From CAIZQW01 sp942493055 (lineage in GTDB: Bacteria > Verrucomicrobiota > Kiritimatiellia > RFP12 > UBA1067), in contig OW818680.1 of the NCBI GenBank assembly GCA_942493055.1, forward strand, positions 4,712,001 to 4,776,000: a stretch of 64,000 bases of DNA, written 5' to 3'. Below the pieces are notes generated by a model. It was not told the DNA's origin and ran no database searches. It saw nothing but the letters and a program-made list of their open reading frames with translations. Shown piece by piece: positions 34,056 through 42,863 of the stretch (its first letter is position 1; the number at the start of each line of letters is the position of its first letter). Made by a program: the position numbers and the translations under genes.

Positions 34056-35024
34056 TTATGCCAGCGCCTCAAGCACCGCTACAAAATCAGCTGGCAACGG
34101 CGATTCAAATGCGAGTGGTTGGTGTGTCACGGGATGGTTGAAGGCGAGCTGCGCGGCATGCAGCATCTGGCGCAGCGGAATGACGGGCAGCAGCTTGTCC
34201 GCAGCGGGGCGTCCATAGAGCACGTCGCCCAGGACAGGACAGCCCAACGCGTGCATGTGTACGCGGATTTGATGCGTACGGCCTGTCTCAATCCGGCACC
34301 GCATCAGCGTGGCGTTTTTGAATTTCTTTTCCACGCAGTAATGGGTGGTTGCCACTCGTCCGTTGAGGGTGACGATGGCCATCTTCTTGCGGTCCACAGG
34401 ATGCCGCCCGATCAGATTCTGGATGATGCCTTTCGCTTTCAAGGGCGTCCCATGGACCAGGGTCAAATAATTTTTAGTCATCCCGCCTGTCTGGAAGAGC
34501 TTCACAAATCCAGCCATGGACGCGTCGTTCTTGGCCACAACCATCAGCCCTGACGTGTCTTTGTCGAGACGATGCACAATCCCCGGACGTTCCACGCCGC
34601 CAATGCCGGCAAGGTCTTTGCAATGATGGAGGAGCGCGTTCACCAGGGTGCCTGTTAAGTGTCCGGGCGCAGGATGGGCGACAAGCCCGGCCTGCTTGTC
34701 GAGGACAAGGATATCCGCATCTTCGTAAATGATCGTCAAGGGGATCGCTTCCGGCTGGGGGATTGCGGAAATCGGGATCGGGATCAGGATCCGGATCATG
34801 CTGCCCACCTTGGGACGGTCAGTCGCCTTGACCCTGTCGGTATCGCAGGTGATGCGGCCCTCTTTCATGAGCGCTTGAATGCGCGCGCGCGAAAGTTCAG
34901 GCACCTGCGAGGCGAGCCAGGCATCCAGGCGGCCCTCAGCGTCAGGCGAAATAACGAGGTTGATTTCGTGCTCCGCTTCAGCGTCCAGGAGATCGTTGTC
35001 GATTAGGGTGGGCAGTTCGTTCAT
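34056..35024 (-). CDS. rluD: Ribosomal large-subunit pseudouridine synthase, RluD type
   Basis: A 322-residue enzyme. An N-terminal S4 RNA-binding domain (RLDAWLASQVPELSRARIQALMKEGRI) is followed by the RluA/RluD catalytic domain with HRLDKDTSGLMVVAK, where the Asp is catalytic. RIETGRTHQIRVHMHALGCPVLGD is the later signature. The S4 domain and length favour RluD over RluA. It modifies 23S rRNA uridines. Monocistronic here. Confidence 0.92.
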   Translation of the reverse strand: MNELPTLIDNDLLDAEAEHEINLVISPDAEGRLDAWLASQVPELSRARIQALMKEGRITCDTDRVKATDRPKVGSMIRILIPIPISAIPQPEAIPLTIIYEDADILVLDKQAGLVAHPAPGHLTGTLVNALLHHCKDLAGIGGVERPGIVHRLDKDTSGLMVVAKNDASMAGFVKLFQTGGMTKNYLTLVHGTPLKAKGIIQNLIGRHPVDRKKMAIVTLNGRVATTHYCVEKKFKNATLMRCRIETGRTHQIRVHMHALGCPVLGDVLYGRPAADKLLPVIPLRQMLHAAQLAFNHPVTHQPLAFESPLPADFVAVLEALA

Positions 35025-35118
35025 CTTTTCACTTGTAAAAAAAATTAAGCATCAGTACTATATCCTTTTTCTACGGGGATGTACCAATCTTCTTTTTTTT
35101 ATTTCGCGGATTTATTTT

Positions 35119-35472
35119 ATGAAATGTTCTTGCTCGGCGCCACAATTTAAGAAACAACCCTTCCGCACGCGGATGATCCTGTGGCGTGGCGTGTTTCGAA
35201 GGTTCTATTTCTACCTCTTCCGTCCTGGGTATGTGCGTCAGAGCATTGCAACCCGCAAAGGCGAGTGCGCCCGGTGCGGGACCTGCTGCAATTTAACCGC
35301 GAAAAACGGCTGCCCCTCCCTGGATTTTGAAGAGGCAGGCCTTTCGCTCTGCAAGATTCACGGCTCCTTCCGGATGCCGAACTGCGTCATCTTCCCCGTG
35401 GATAAGCGCGATATCGCTGATCGCGATCTCGTCGCGCCCGAAGGGGTGAAGTGCGGCTATCACTTCGACTAG
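35119..35472 (+). CDS. YkgJ-type CxxC cluster protein
   Basis: A 117-residue protein whose core GECARCGTCCNLTAKNGCPSLDFEEAGLSLCKIHG matches the zinc/iron-chelating UPF0153/YkgJ family, with eight or more conserved Cys. Start at ATG 35119 (MKCSCSAPQF), weak ribosome site. Cytoplasmic; function in the family is not established. Its stop shares a CTAG with the convergent pfp stop. Confidence 0.8.
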   Translation: MKCSCSAPQFKKQPFRTRMILWRGVFRRFYFYLFRPGYVRQSIATRKGECARCGTCCNLTAKNGCPSLDFEEAGLSLCKIHGSFRMPNCVIFPVDKRDIADRDLVAPEGVKCGYHFD

Positions 35473-36701
35473 TGAGCGACGTGAACCGTCGCGCCCTTGG
35501 GCTGGCCGAGGGCCTGTAGCAACTCCGTGAACCACGGCGTGTCAAGGTCGAAGGGCTTGCCGCCTTTGATGCGGGTGAATTCGCAGGCGCGCAGTTCATT
35601 ATTCTTGTTCTCGTCTTCGCCCACCACGCCGCCGATACCGGCGAACGCACATTCCACAGCCTTGGTGGCGCAACGGCTGATCAGCTCCTTGTCCGCTTGA
35701 ATCGGCTTCGCTGCACGGCTGAAATAGCCGCTCTTCTGCACCATGGTCTTCTCTGCGCCCAGCATATCGCCGAACTGCTTGGCAAACCAGCCGCCGACAT
35801 TGACCTTGTCCAGGCGGGGGTGTCCGAAGGCGTCGCGGGGAACCTCTTCGCCCTTGGCTTCGAGTTCCTTGATGATGGTGTCTACGCAGGCACCCTCTGA
35901 GACGAAGATATTGACGCAATCGTTTTTGTCCATGACCTTGCGCAGGCGCGCGGCTTCAGCTTGCGCATCAAAGGCCATTTCCGGCACGTAGACTGCATGG
36001 ACCTCTTCACGGTCGCGGGTGAGTCCGAATTCAGGCAGATAGTGCAAGCCATCCATCATCTTGCGATAGGCGACGGCCGTCGCCGCTGTGAGCCAGCCGC
36101 AGTTGCGGCCCATGACTTCATGGATGATGAGCATTCGCGGATTCGCGGTGTTCTCCTTGACGACGTTTGCGAAATAGGCTGCGCCCTCTTCCGCGGCTGT
36201 CCAGGCACCGAGGCTCTGGCGGATGGGGTAAACATCGTTGTCGATGGTCTTGGGCAGGCCCACCACGGTCAGACCGTAGTTATTCCGCGCGAGATAGGCT
36301 GCCAGGTCTGCGGCTGCGGTGTTGGTGTCGTCGCCGCCGATGGTGTGCAACACATCGACGCCGTCTTTCACGAGCTGGTCGGCCGCGACCTTCTGGGGGT
36401 CTTCGCCCTCCTTGACGAGGCCGCGCTTGACGCAGTCCTTGACATTCGTGAGCTTGACACGGCTGTTGCCGATGGGGCTTCCGCCATGCTCGGTGAGGAA
36501 GAGGGCGTTTTTGCGGACTTCAGGGGTGACCTTGATGCTCTGTCCCTTCAGGAGCCCCATGTAGCCATTGACGTAGCCAATGATCTCCACGTCGGGCGCG
36601 ACACGCGAATATTCAGCAATGAGGTACCCGATTGCAGAACTGAGGCAAGGGGCCAAGCCGCCTGCGGTTAAAATGCCAACTTTTTTCACTTGTTTACTCA
36701 T
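35469..36701 (-). CDS. pfp: Pyrophosphate-dependent phosphofructokinase
   Basis: A 410-residue PfkA-family enzyme. GGDDTNT at residues 122-128 has Asp where ATP-users have Gly, and PKTIDND at 150-156 has the Lys typical of PPi-users. Both point to pyrophosphate as phosphoryl donor (established family rule). MGRNCGWL is the further substrate motif. It makes glycolysis reversible at this step and spares ATP, in keeping with the anaerobic profile. AGGAG precedes the ATG. Monocistronic. Confidence 0.92.
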   Translation of the reverse strand: MSKQVKKVGILTAGGLAPCLSSAIGYLIAEYSRVAPDVEIIGYVNGYMGLLKGQSIKVTPEVRKNALFLTEHGGSPIGNSRVKLTNVKDCVKRGLVKEGEDPQKVAADQLVKDGVDVLHTIGGDDTNTAAADLAAYLARNNYGLTVVGLPKTIDNDVYPIRQSLGAWTAAEEGAAYFANVVKENTANPRMLIIHEVMGRNCGWLTAATAVAYRKMMDGLHYLPEFGLTRDREEVHAVYVPEMAFDAQAEAARLRKVMDKNDCVNIFVSEGACVDTIIKELEAKGEEVPRDAFGHPRLDKVNVGGWFAKQFGDMLGAEKTMVQKSGYFSRAAKPIQADKELISRCATKAVECAFAGIGGVVGEDENKNNELRACEFTRIKGGKPFDLDTPWFTELLQALGQPKGATVHVAH

Positions 36702-36777
36702 GATGTGCTCCTCGACTTTGCTAACAGGGGTTAAAGGAAGGGGATACTATAGAAAATTTTGTACTTCGATTTCAAGC

Positions 36778-36806
36778 TTGGAATGTGGAAATAAAACGAT
36801 TATAAT
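36778..36806 (+). promoter_or_regulatory. Promoter of guaA
   Basis: TTGGAA (36778-36783), 17-bp spacer, TATAAT (36801-36806); start near 36813, 34-nt leader with AGGA before the ATG. No guanine riboswitch is visible in so short a leader. Confidence 0.75.
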
Positions 36807-36846
36807 AATACGCCATTAAATTCTTAATCTTTTAGGACGCTTTTCT

Positions 36847-38388
36847 ATGCAGCACAAATGGATTGCCATTCTTGATTTCGGTTCCCAATATACGCAACTG
36901 ATTGCCCGGCGCGTACGTGAGCAGCATGTGTATTCGGAAATTCTCCGTTTTGACACCCCAGCGGCCACGTTGCGCGAACGCAACCCGTCTGGAATCATTC
37001 TGTCGGGCGGCCCCAACAGTGTCTTTGAAGAGGGCGCGCCGTTGTGCGATCCGGCCCTGTTTGACCTCGGCATTCCTGTGCTGGGCATCTGTTATGGCAT
37101 GCAACTGATGGCCAAGATGCAGGGCGGGACGGTCAACCCCGGAGAGCATCGGGAATACGGGGATACGAGCATTGAGGGCGCGGTCGGCAGCAAGCTGTTT
37201 GCCGGCATCCCCGGTGATTTTAACGTCTGGATGAGTCACGGGGACCAGGTCGTCGTCTTGCCGCCCGGCTTCAAGGTTTCAGCCCGCTCGCTCTCGTGTC
37301 CGCATGTGGCCATGCAGCATGAGGAGAAGAAATTTTATGCGTTGCAGTTCCATCCGGAAGTGGTGCACACGCAGCATGGCGATAAGATTATCAAGAACTT
37401 CCTCTTCTCCATCTGCGGCTGTACCGGCGACTGGAAACTCTCCTCCTGGGTGGAGGAGACTGTCGGAAAACTGAAGGCTCAGATCGGCGACGAACACGTC
37501 GTGCTGGGCTTGAGCGGCGGTGTGGATTCCTCCGTGGTCGCGGTATTGCTGCATCGTGCGATCGGCGACAAGCTGCACTGCATCTTTGTTGACAATGGCC
37601 TCTTGCGCGCTGGCGAAGACACACAGGTCGAGGAGATGTTCCGCGCCAAGGCGGGCATGGATGTGCATGTCTCGCGTGCTGCGGAACGCTTCTATTCCGC
37701 GCTGAAGGGCGTGACAGAGCCTGAGCAGAAGCGCAAGATCATCGGACGCGTATTTATTGAGGTTTTTGCCGAGGAAGCCCGCCAGTTTAAGGATTGCAAA
37801 TTCCTGGGGCAGGGGACGATCTACCCGGACATCATTGAGAGCGTGAGCCCGACAAAGGGCCCCAGCCATACGATCAAGAGCCATCACAATGTCGGCGGCC
37901 TGCCGGCTGATTTGAAGTTCGATTTGGTTGAGCCGCTGCGTGAGCTGTTTAAAGATGAGGTGCGCGCTGTGGGCCGCGTCATGGGCATGGATCAGGAACT
38001 CCTTGACCGGCAGCCCTTCCCGGGGCCGGGGCTCGGCGTCCGCATCCTGGGCGAAGTGAATGCTGAGAATGTGCGGCTGTTGCAGCAGGCCGATCTGCGC
38101 GTGCAGGAAGAGATGCGCAAGCTGCCGAATTACAAGCAGCTCTGGCAGTCGTTTGCTGTCTTGCTGCCGGTGAAGTCGGTCGGCGTGATGGGCGACCAGC
38201 GGACGTATGAAAATGTCTGCGCCTTGCGCGTAGTCGAAAGTGTTGATGCGATGACAGCGGATTGGTCGCGCGTGCCGTATGACACCCTCGCCCGCATTTC
38301 CAATCGCATCATCAATGAGGTGCGCGGCATTAATCGCGTGGTCTATGATATCAGTTCAAAGCCGCCCGCGACGATTGAGTGGGAGTAA
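36847..38388 (+). CDS. guaA: GMP synthase (glutamine-hydrolysing)
   Basis: A 513-residue bifunctional enzyme. The class I glutamine amidotransferase domain has Cys82 in GICYGMQL and FHPEVVHT. The ATP-pyrophosphatase domain has the loop LGLSGGVDSSVVAVLL, and the C-terminal dimerisation domain ends KPPATIEWE. It converts XMP to GMP. Full length and all motifs intact. Followed by a repeat-rich spacer before argF. Confidence 0.97.
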   Translation: MQHKWIAILDFGSQYTQLIARRVREQHVYSEILRFDTPAATLRERNPSGIILSGGPNSVFEEGAPLCDPALFDLGIPVLGICYGMQLMAKMQGGTVNPGEHREYGDTSIEGAVGSKLFAGIPGDFNVWMSHGDQVVVLPPGFKVSARSLSCPHVAMQHEEKKFYALQFHPEVVHTQHGDKIIKNFLFSICGCTGDWKLSSWVEETVGKLKAQIGDEHVVLGLSGGVDSSVVAVLLHRAIGDKLHCIFVDNGLLRAGEDTQVEEMFRAKAGMDVHVSRAAERFYSALKGVTEPEQKRKIIGRVFIEVFAEEARQFKDCKFLGQGTIYPDIIESVSPTKGPSHTIKSHHNVGGLPADLKFDLVEPLRELFKDEVRAVGRVMGMDQELLDRQPFPGPGLGVRILGEVNAENVRLLQQADLRVQEEMRKLPNYKQLWQSFAVLLPVKSVGVMGDQRTYENVCALRVVESVDAMTADWSRVPYDTLARISNRIINEVRGINRVVYDISSKPPATIEWE

Positions 38389-38396
38389 GGTTTAAG

Positions 38397-38537
38397 AAGT
38401 TCTAAAATGCTAAAGTTCGAAAGTTCTAAAGTTGAAGCAGTATCTGGCTTGCGTCCTTGCGTGCTGCTGTCCTTCGATCCTAAAGGGTTTCCAAACTTTA
38501 GAACTTTAGCACTCTCGAACTTTAGAACTGCTTCAGT
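38397..38537. repeat. Hairpin of tandem AAGTTCTAAA-type repeats between guaA and argF
   Basis: The left arm (38397-38440) repeats AAGTTCTAAA/GCTAAAGTTCG units and the right arm (38494-38536) carries their complements. Together they form a long imperfect stem. The loop includes the complement of ACGCAAGGACGCAAG, a 15-mer also found inside the gene at 54718. Confidence 0.7.
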
Positions 38538-38579
38538 GCTTATACGTTGAATGTCTTTATGTGAAAGGAAGAAGGACGT

Positions 38580-39584
38580 ATGCTTAAATGGATGCCAGAA
38601 TTATATGGTCGGTCGCTGTTGAGGTTGGCCGATGTTACCGATGAAGAGATGCTCTGCCTGATCCAGTTGGCGATTGACCTGAAAGCGCGCCGTCGCGCCG
38701 GCATTCGCGGAGATCTGCTGCATCGCCGACATATTGCGCTCATTTTTGAAAAGAGCTCGACGCGAACCCGTAACTCCGCACTCATTGCTATTCGCGATGA
38801 AGGCGGCTCTGCGGAATATCTCACCAAAAATGATATTCATCTTGGCGCAAAGGAGTCGGTCAAGGACACAGCGCGCGTGCTCGGCCGCATCTTTGACGGC
38901 ATCCTCTTCCGGGGCTTTGAGCAGAAGACCGCTGCCACGCTCGCTAAATATTCAGGGGTGCCAGTCTGGAACGGCCTGACCGATCTCTTCCACCCGACGC
39001 AGATTCTTGCAGACCTGATGACCATCCAGGAGAGTTTTGGACGTCTGAAAGGCTTGAAGGTGGCTTATGTGGGGGACGGGCGCAACAATGTTGCGAATTC
39101 ATTGATGCTGGGCTGCGTTAAGGCCGGTGTCCATTTTGTGAATTGCACCCCCAAGGAGTTGTCGCCTGATCCGGTGTTGGTCCAAGAGGCCAGTGAGGTT
39201 GCGGCCCGCAATGGGGCGACTGTTGAGATTGTGCATGATCCCAAGGCTGGCGTCGCCGGGGCCAATGTCCTCTATACCGATGTGTGGGTCTCCATGGGCG
39301 AAGAGGCGCAGAAGGAGAAGCGCTTAAAGCTGCTGCGCCCCTACCAGGTGAATCAGGCGTTGGTGGAGGCCACGGGGAATGCAGGGGGGGAACTGATCTT
39401 TCTGCACTGCCTGCCTGCCTTCCATGACCACGAAACCGCGATGACAGCGGAGTCTGGGGCGCTCGAAGTGACGGACGATGTGTTTGAAGCGCCGTTCTCA
39501 AAGGTTTTTGACGAGGCTGAAAATCGTATGCACACCATCAAGGCGCTCTATGTGTCTGCTCTGTCGGACCTGTCTGCGATTTAA
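38580..39584 (+). CDS. argF: Ornithine carbamoyltransferase
   Basis: A 334-residue transcarbamylase. The carbamoyl-phosphate loop is EKSSTRTRNSA near residue 60, and LFHPTQILAD and HCLPAFHD are the ornithine/active-site motifs of OTCase. It makes citrulline. AAGGA lies 6 nt before the ATG. First gene of an apparent eight-gene operon. It sits next to a second transcarbamylase (pyrB), so both carbamoyl-phosphate consumers are co-transcribed. Confidence 0.9.
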   Translation: MLKWMPELYGRSLLRLADVTDEEMLCLIQLAIDLKARRRAGIRGDLLHRRHIALIFEKSSTRTRNSALIAIRDEGGSAEYLTKNDIHLGAKESVKDTARVLGRIFDGILFRGFEQKTAATLAKYSGVPVWNGLTDLFHPTQILADLMTIQESFGRLKGLKVAYVGDGRNNVANSLMLGCVKAGVHFVNCTPKELSPDPVLVQEASEVAARNGATVEIVHDPKAGVAGANVLYTDVWVSMGEEAQKEKRLKLLRPYQVNQALVEATGNAGGELIFLHCLPAFHDHETAMTAESGALEVTDDVFEAPFSKVFDEAENRMHTIKALYVSALSDLSAI

Positions 39585-39599
39585 TGAGAAGGAGGGCTT

Positions 39600-40694
39600 A
39601 TGCCGAAACGGATTTGCGATTTAAGCTGGGATGCCTACCAGGCATTGGGTTTTGACGAGAAGATGGTCTACCTGATGCAGCCCGGCGGGACACCCTATCA
39701 TACGCTGTTTGCGCAACAGTTTAACTTTAAGCTGCTGAGTCAGTTGAGCAATCTGGCCAATGAGATCCGGTTTATCGCCAAGACGCGGGAAGGAACCGAA
39801 TTTCTGAAGACGCTGGTCTCGCATAAGCGTGCCATGCTCTATTTTTCACAGCCGAGTTCGCGCACCTTCCTCTCGTTTTTGTCCGCCTGTCAGATTCTCG
39901 GCTTGCCCACGGGGGAGGTCCGCGACACGTCAACGTCCTCTGAGTTTAAAGGGGAATCGCGTGAAGATGCGGTCCGGACCTTCAGTTCCTACTTCGACCT
40001 CATCATTATGCGGACCCCTGAAAAAGGGCTGGCCGAGCGGATGGCATGGGGCTTGTCCCACTCCGAGCGCCCGATCCCCATCATCAATGCCGGTTCCGGC
40101 CAGGATCAGCATCCGACGCAGGCGTTGCTGGATGTGTATACGCTTCTGAGAAGCTTTGACAAGACAGGCGGACTCAAAGACAAGACCGTGCTCTTCTGCG
40201 GCGACCTGCTGCGCGGCCGCACCGTGCGGTCGCTCTCCCAGCTGTTGGTCAACTATCCTAACATCCGTCAAATCTTTGTCGCGCCGCAACAGCTTCAGGT
40301 CGGCGATGACGTGAAAGCGTTCTTGACGTCACGCCAGGCGGTCTTCACGGTGACCGACGATTTTAGGAAAGAGCTTCCGGAAGCAGACGCCGTCTACATG
40401 ACCCGTATCCAGGACGAGTGGGATCAGGCAAAGGGGGAGAGCGCCCAGATTGATACGCGTAAATTTAAATTCGGGAAAGACGAGCTTGCCTTGTTAAAGC
40501 CCACAGGGATTGTGATGCATCCGTTGCCGCGCCGGGATGAGATCTCGACAGACGTGGATGGCGATCCGCGCGCCATGTACTGGCGGCAGATGCGCAACGG
40601 CATGTGGGTCCGCGCAGCGTTGATCGCGATGACCTTTGGATGTGAAAACATGATCCATGCTTATTTTAAAGCATCGGGAACAGAGATCGTATGA
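39600..40694 (+). CDS. pyrB: Aspartate carbamoyltransferase-type enzyme, variant active-site loop
   Basis: A 364-residue transcarbamylase with ATCase motifs QDQHPTQALLDVYTL, CGDLLRGRTVRSL, VMHPLPRRDEIS and DPRAMYWRQMRNGMWVRAAL. The carbamoyl-phosphate loop reads QPSSRTFLSF, so the usual S-T-R-T-R is S-S-R-T-F. It is about 50 residues longer than E. coli PyrB, with an N-terminal extension. Pyrimidine synthesis is the likely role. An unusual transcarbamylase of another specificity is possible. Its stop overlaps the next start (ATGA). Confidence 0.82.
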   Translation: MPKRICDLSWDAYQALGFDEKMVYLMQPGGTPYHTLFAQQFNFKLLSQLSNLANEIRFIAKTREGTEFLKTLVSHKRAMLYFSQPSSRTFLSFLSACQILGLPTGEVRDTSTSSEFKGESREDAVRTFSSYFDLIIMRTPEKGLAERMAWGLSHSERPIPIINAGSGQDQHPTQALLDVYTLLRSFDKTGGLKDKTVLFCGDLLRGRTVRSLSQLLVNYPNIRQIFVAPQQLQVGDDVKAFLTSRQAVFTVTDDFRKELPEADAVYMTRIQDEWDQAKGESAQIDTRKFKFGKDELALLKPTGIVMHPLPRRDEISTDVDGDPRAMYWRQMRNGMWVRAALIAMTFGCENMIHAYFKASGTEIV

Positions 40695-42046
40695 CCAAGA
40701 CGTTCTTATCCTGCGTCTCCCTTGTGACGCTTATTGTTGGAAGCCTGGTGCTGGAGTCGGCGGCTGCCACCAATGAGCTGCCCAGTCGCATCGCGAGCCG
40801 CTTGCGGATCGGCCCCTTCTACGAGCGCCGCGTGATGACGGACGGCAGCCATTTCTGTGCGCTGCGGCCCTTCTATTCGCACAGCAGCGACCCTGAAGAG
40901 CGCGAAGAGGTGACAGATCTCATGTGGCCCTTGGCGACCGGGCATTGGAACCAGACGCAATTCTGGTGGCGTTGCTTGCTGGCGTTTGGAAACGACTTGG
41001 ACATCTCGGATCCGGAGTCTGGCTATCAGTGGGGACTCTTCCCCTTCTGGCTGAACGGGAGGACGCGTCAAGCCGAGGACTATTGGGCGCTCTTCCCGGT
41101 GTATGGTCATGTGCCTGAATTCCTGGGGCTCATGTCGGATATTGATTTTGTGCTGTTTCCCGCCTATTTGAATTATAATGTGGTGGGGCGCGAGCGCGAG
41201 TATTACCTCTGGCCCATTATCGGGCGGGAAGAGGACGAAGCGCATGTGATGCACACGAATGTTTTTCCCTTCTACGGTGCGAAGGAGACCCGGCTGGGCT
41301 CATCGTCCTATCTCTTCTGGCCCTTCTGGACAGAAGCGGTCTACAACGAGGCGACGCTGAATCCCGGGGATGCGTGGATGTCCTTCCCGTTTGCGGGAAG
41401 CGTTGACCGTGAGCGGGAACAGCAACGGATGGTGCTGCCGCCCTTCTTCACCTGGGCCAAGACCGACAAGCGTGAACGGTGGCACATGCCGTGGCCGTTT
41501 GTGAAGATCGATAATTCGGACACGGAGCGCAAACGCATCTTTTGGCCCTTCTACGGACAGGCGCTCGGGGAAGACCGGACCTACTATTCAGGCGGCTGGA
41601 TCCTCTTCACATACGAAGACATGCGCCTCAAGGGGCAACGCTTTGAACGGACGCGACTCTTTCCGTTTTATGTGCATGAAACCACCTACAGGAACGATAG
41701 CGGCGGCAAGGAAATGGAGCGGGATAACTATCTGCGGCTGTGGCCCTTCTTTACGTGGCAACGGACGCCGAACTACTCGCATCTGCGCACCCTGGAGCTG
41801 AATCCGATACGCTATGCAGGCGGCATTGAACGCAACTGGGCGCCGTTCTGGACGTTCTATGAGCGTTCCGAAACTGCGGAGGAGATTGAACATGACGCGC
41901 TCTGGGGCATCTTGAATCTCCGGTATCCGAACGGGACGGCGACAGAGGTCTCTCCACGCGGGCTCATCCTCCCTGTTCATAAGCCCCCGGTTACTAACAG
42001 GCCCATCTCGGGAATCGAAGAAGAATTGGAGGGTTTACTCAAATGA
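40691..42046 (+). CDS. Exported protein with repeated LFPF/WPFY motifs
   Basis: A 451-residue protein with a signal peptide (cleavage near AAA-TNELP). At least ten copies of a Phe/Trp-Pro-Phe motif follow (GLFPFWL, WALFPVYG, FVLFPAYL, VFPFYG, LFWPFW, SFPFAG, PWPFVK, FWPFYG, LFPFYV, LWPFFT) spaced 20-45 residues. They alternate with charged turns, like a series of beta hairpins. No enzyme motif. It overlaps both pyrB and mlaE by 4 nt, so it is translationally coupled to the Mla transporter. An envelope or outer-membrane beta protein is likely; family unknown to me. Confidence 0.75.
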   Translation: MTKTFLSCVSLVTLIVGSLVLESAAATNELPSRIASRLRIGPFYERRVMTDGSHFCALRPFYSHSSDPEEREEVTDLMWPLATGHWNQTQFWWRCLLAFGNDLDISDPESGYQWGLFPFWLNGRTRQAEDYWALFPVYGHVPEFLGLMSDIDFVLFPAYLNYNVVGREREYYLWPIIGREEDEAHVMHTNVFPFYGAKETRLGSSSYLFWPFWTEAVYNEATLNPGDAWMSFPFAGSVDREREQQRMVLPPFFTWAKTDKRERWHMPWPFVKIDNSDTERKRIFWPFYGQALGEDRTYYSGGWILFTYEDMRLKGQRFERTRLFPFYVHETTYRNDSGGKEMERDNYLRLWPFFTWQRTPNYSHLRTLELNPIRYAGGIERNWAPFWTFYERSETAEEIEHDALWGILNLRYPNGTATEVSPRGLILPVHKPPVTNRPISGIEEELEGLLK

Positions 42047-42855
42047 GGTTTACACGTGAATCGCTTTTTGCTGACTGCGAGCATGTCACGATTTACCAAG
42101 TGCTCACGCAGTTCTTCTCGACCATTGGCCGTGGCTCGCTGTTGACGGTAGAAGCCCTGTTGCTCTTTCCGTTTCAGTTTGTGAATCGCAGAGCTCGGAA
42201 AGAGTTCTTCCGGCAGATGTACACCGTTGGACTTAAGAGCCTGCCGGTGATTACGCTGGTGGGACTGTTTATTGGCATGGTGCTCGCGTTGCAGGTGGGG
42301 CTGGAGATGCGCCGATACAATCAGGAGGGGTATGTCGGTGCGGGCGTGATGATTTCATCGCTCCGTGAGATGGGGCCGTTTATGGCCGGATTGATTCTGG
42401 CGGCTTGCGTAGGCTCCTCCATGGCTGCACAAATTGGCACCATGGTGGTGAACGATGAAATTGCGGCACTGGAGATCATGTCCATCAATCCTGTGCGCTA
42501 TTTGGTGGCCCCTCGTCTGGCAGCCATGATTGTCATGATGCCGCTGCTCTCGTTCTACTTGTGTGTGTTGAGCGTGTTGGGTGGCGGGGTGGTTGCCGCG
42601 ACGCAATTGAGTGTGCCGTTTATGCACTACATGCGGGTTGCAATGGATAATGCAGACCGATATGACCTTCTGGTGGGGTTATTAAAAGCGTTGATCTTTG
42701 GTATCCTTATTACGGGTGTCTCCTGTCTCGAAGGATTGCGTACGACGCAGGGTGCAGTTGGCGTTGGCCGAGCCACACGACAGTCTGTCGTGAGCTCATT
42801 CTTGCTGATTTTGGTTGTCGGTTATATTGTGACACGGTTGTTCTATACGTTATAG
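42043..42855 (+). CDS. mlaE: MlaE-type lipid ABC transporter permease
   Basis: A 270-residue inner-membrane permease of the MlaE/YrbE family. Conserved segments are FIGMVLALQ, REMGPFMAGLILAACVGSSMAAQIGTM and DEIAALEIMSINPVRYLVAPR. With MlaF and MlaD it moves phospholipids between inner membrane and periplasm. ATGA overlap with the WPF-repeat gene; 8 nt to mlaF. Confidence 0.93.
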   Translation: MRFTRESLFADCEHVTIYQVLTQFFSTIGRGSLLTVEALLLFPFQFVNRRARKEFFRQMYTVGLKSLPVITLVGLFIGMVLALQVGLEMRRYNQEGYVGAGVMISSLREMGPFMAGLILAACVGSSMAAQIGTMVVNDEIAALEIMSINPVRYLVAPRLAAMIVMMPLLSFYLCVLSVLGGGVVAATQLSVPFMHYMRVAMDNADRYDLLVGLLKALIFGILITGVSCLEGLRTTQGAVGVGRATRQSVVSSFLLILVVGYIVTRLFYTL

Positions 42856-42863
42856 GATGAATT

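Noticed and set aside
36702..36846. Guanine riboswitch ahead of guaA
   Set aside because: The leader from the predicted start is only about 34 nt and shows no purine-riboswitch core.
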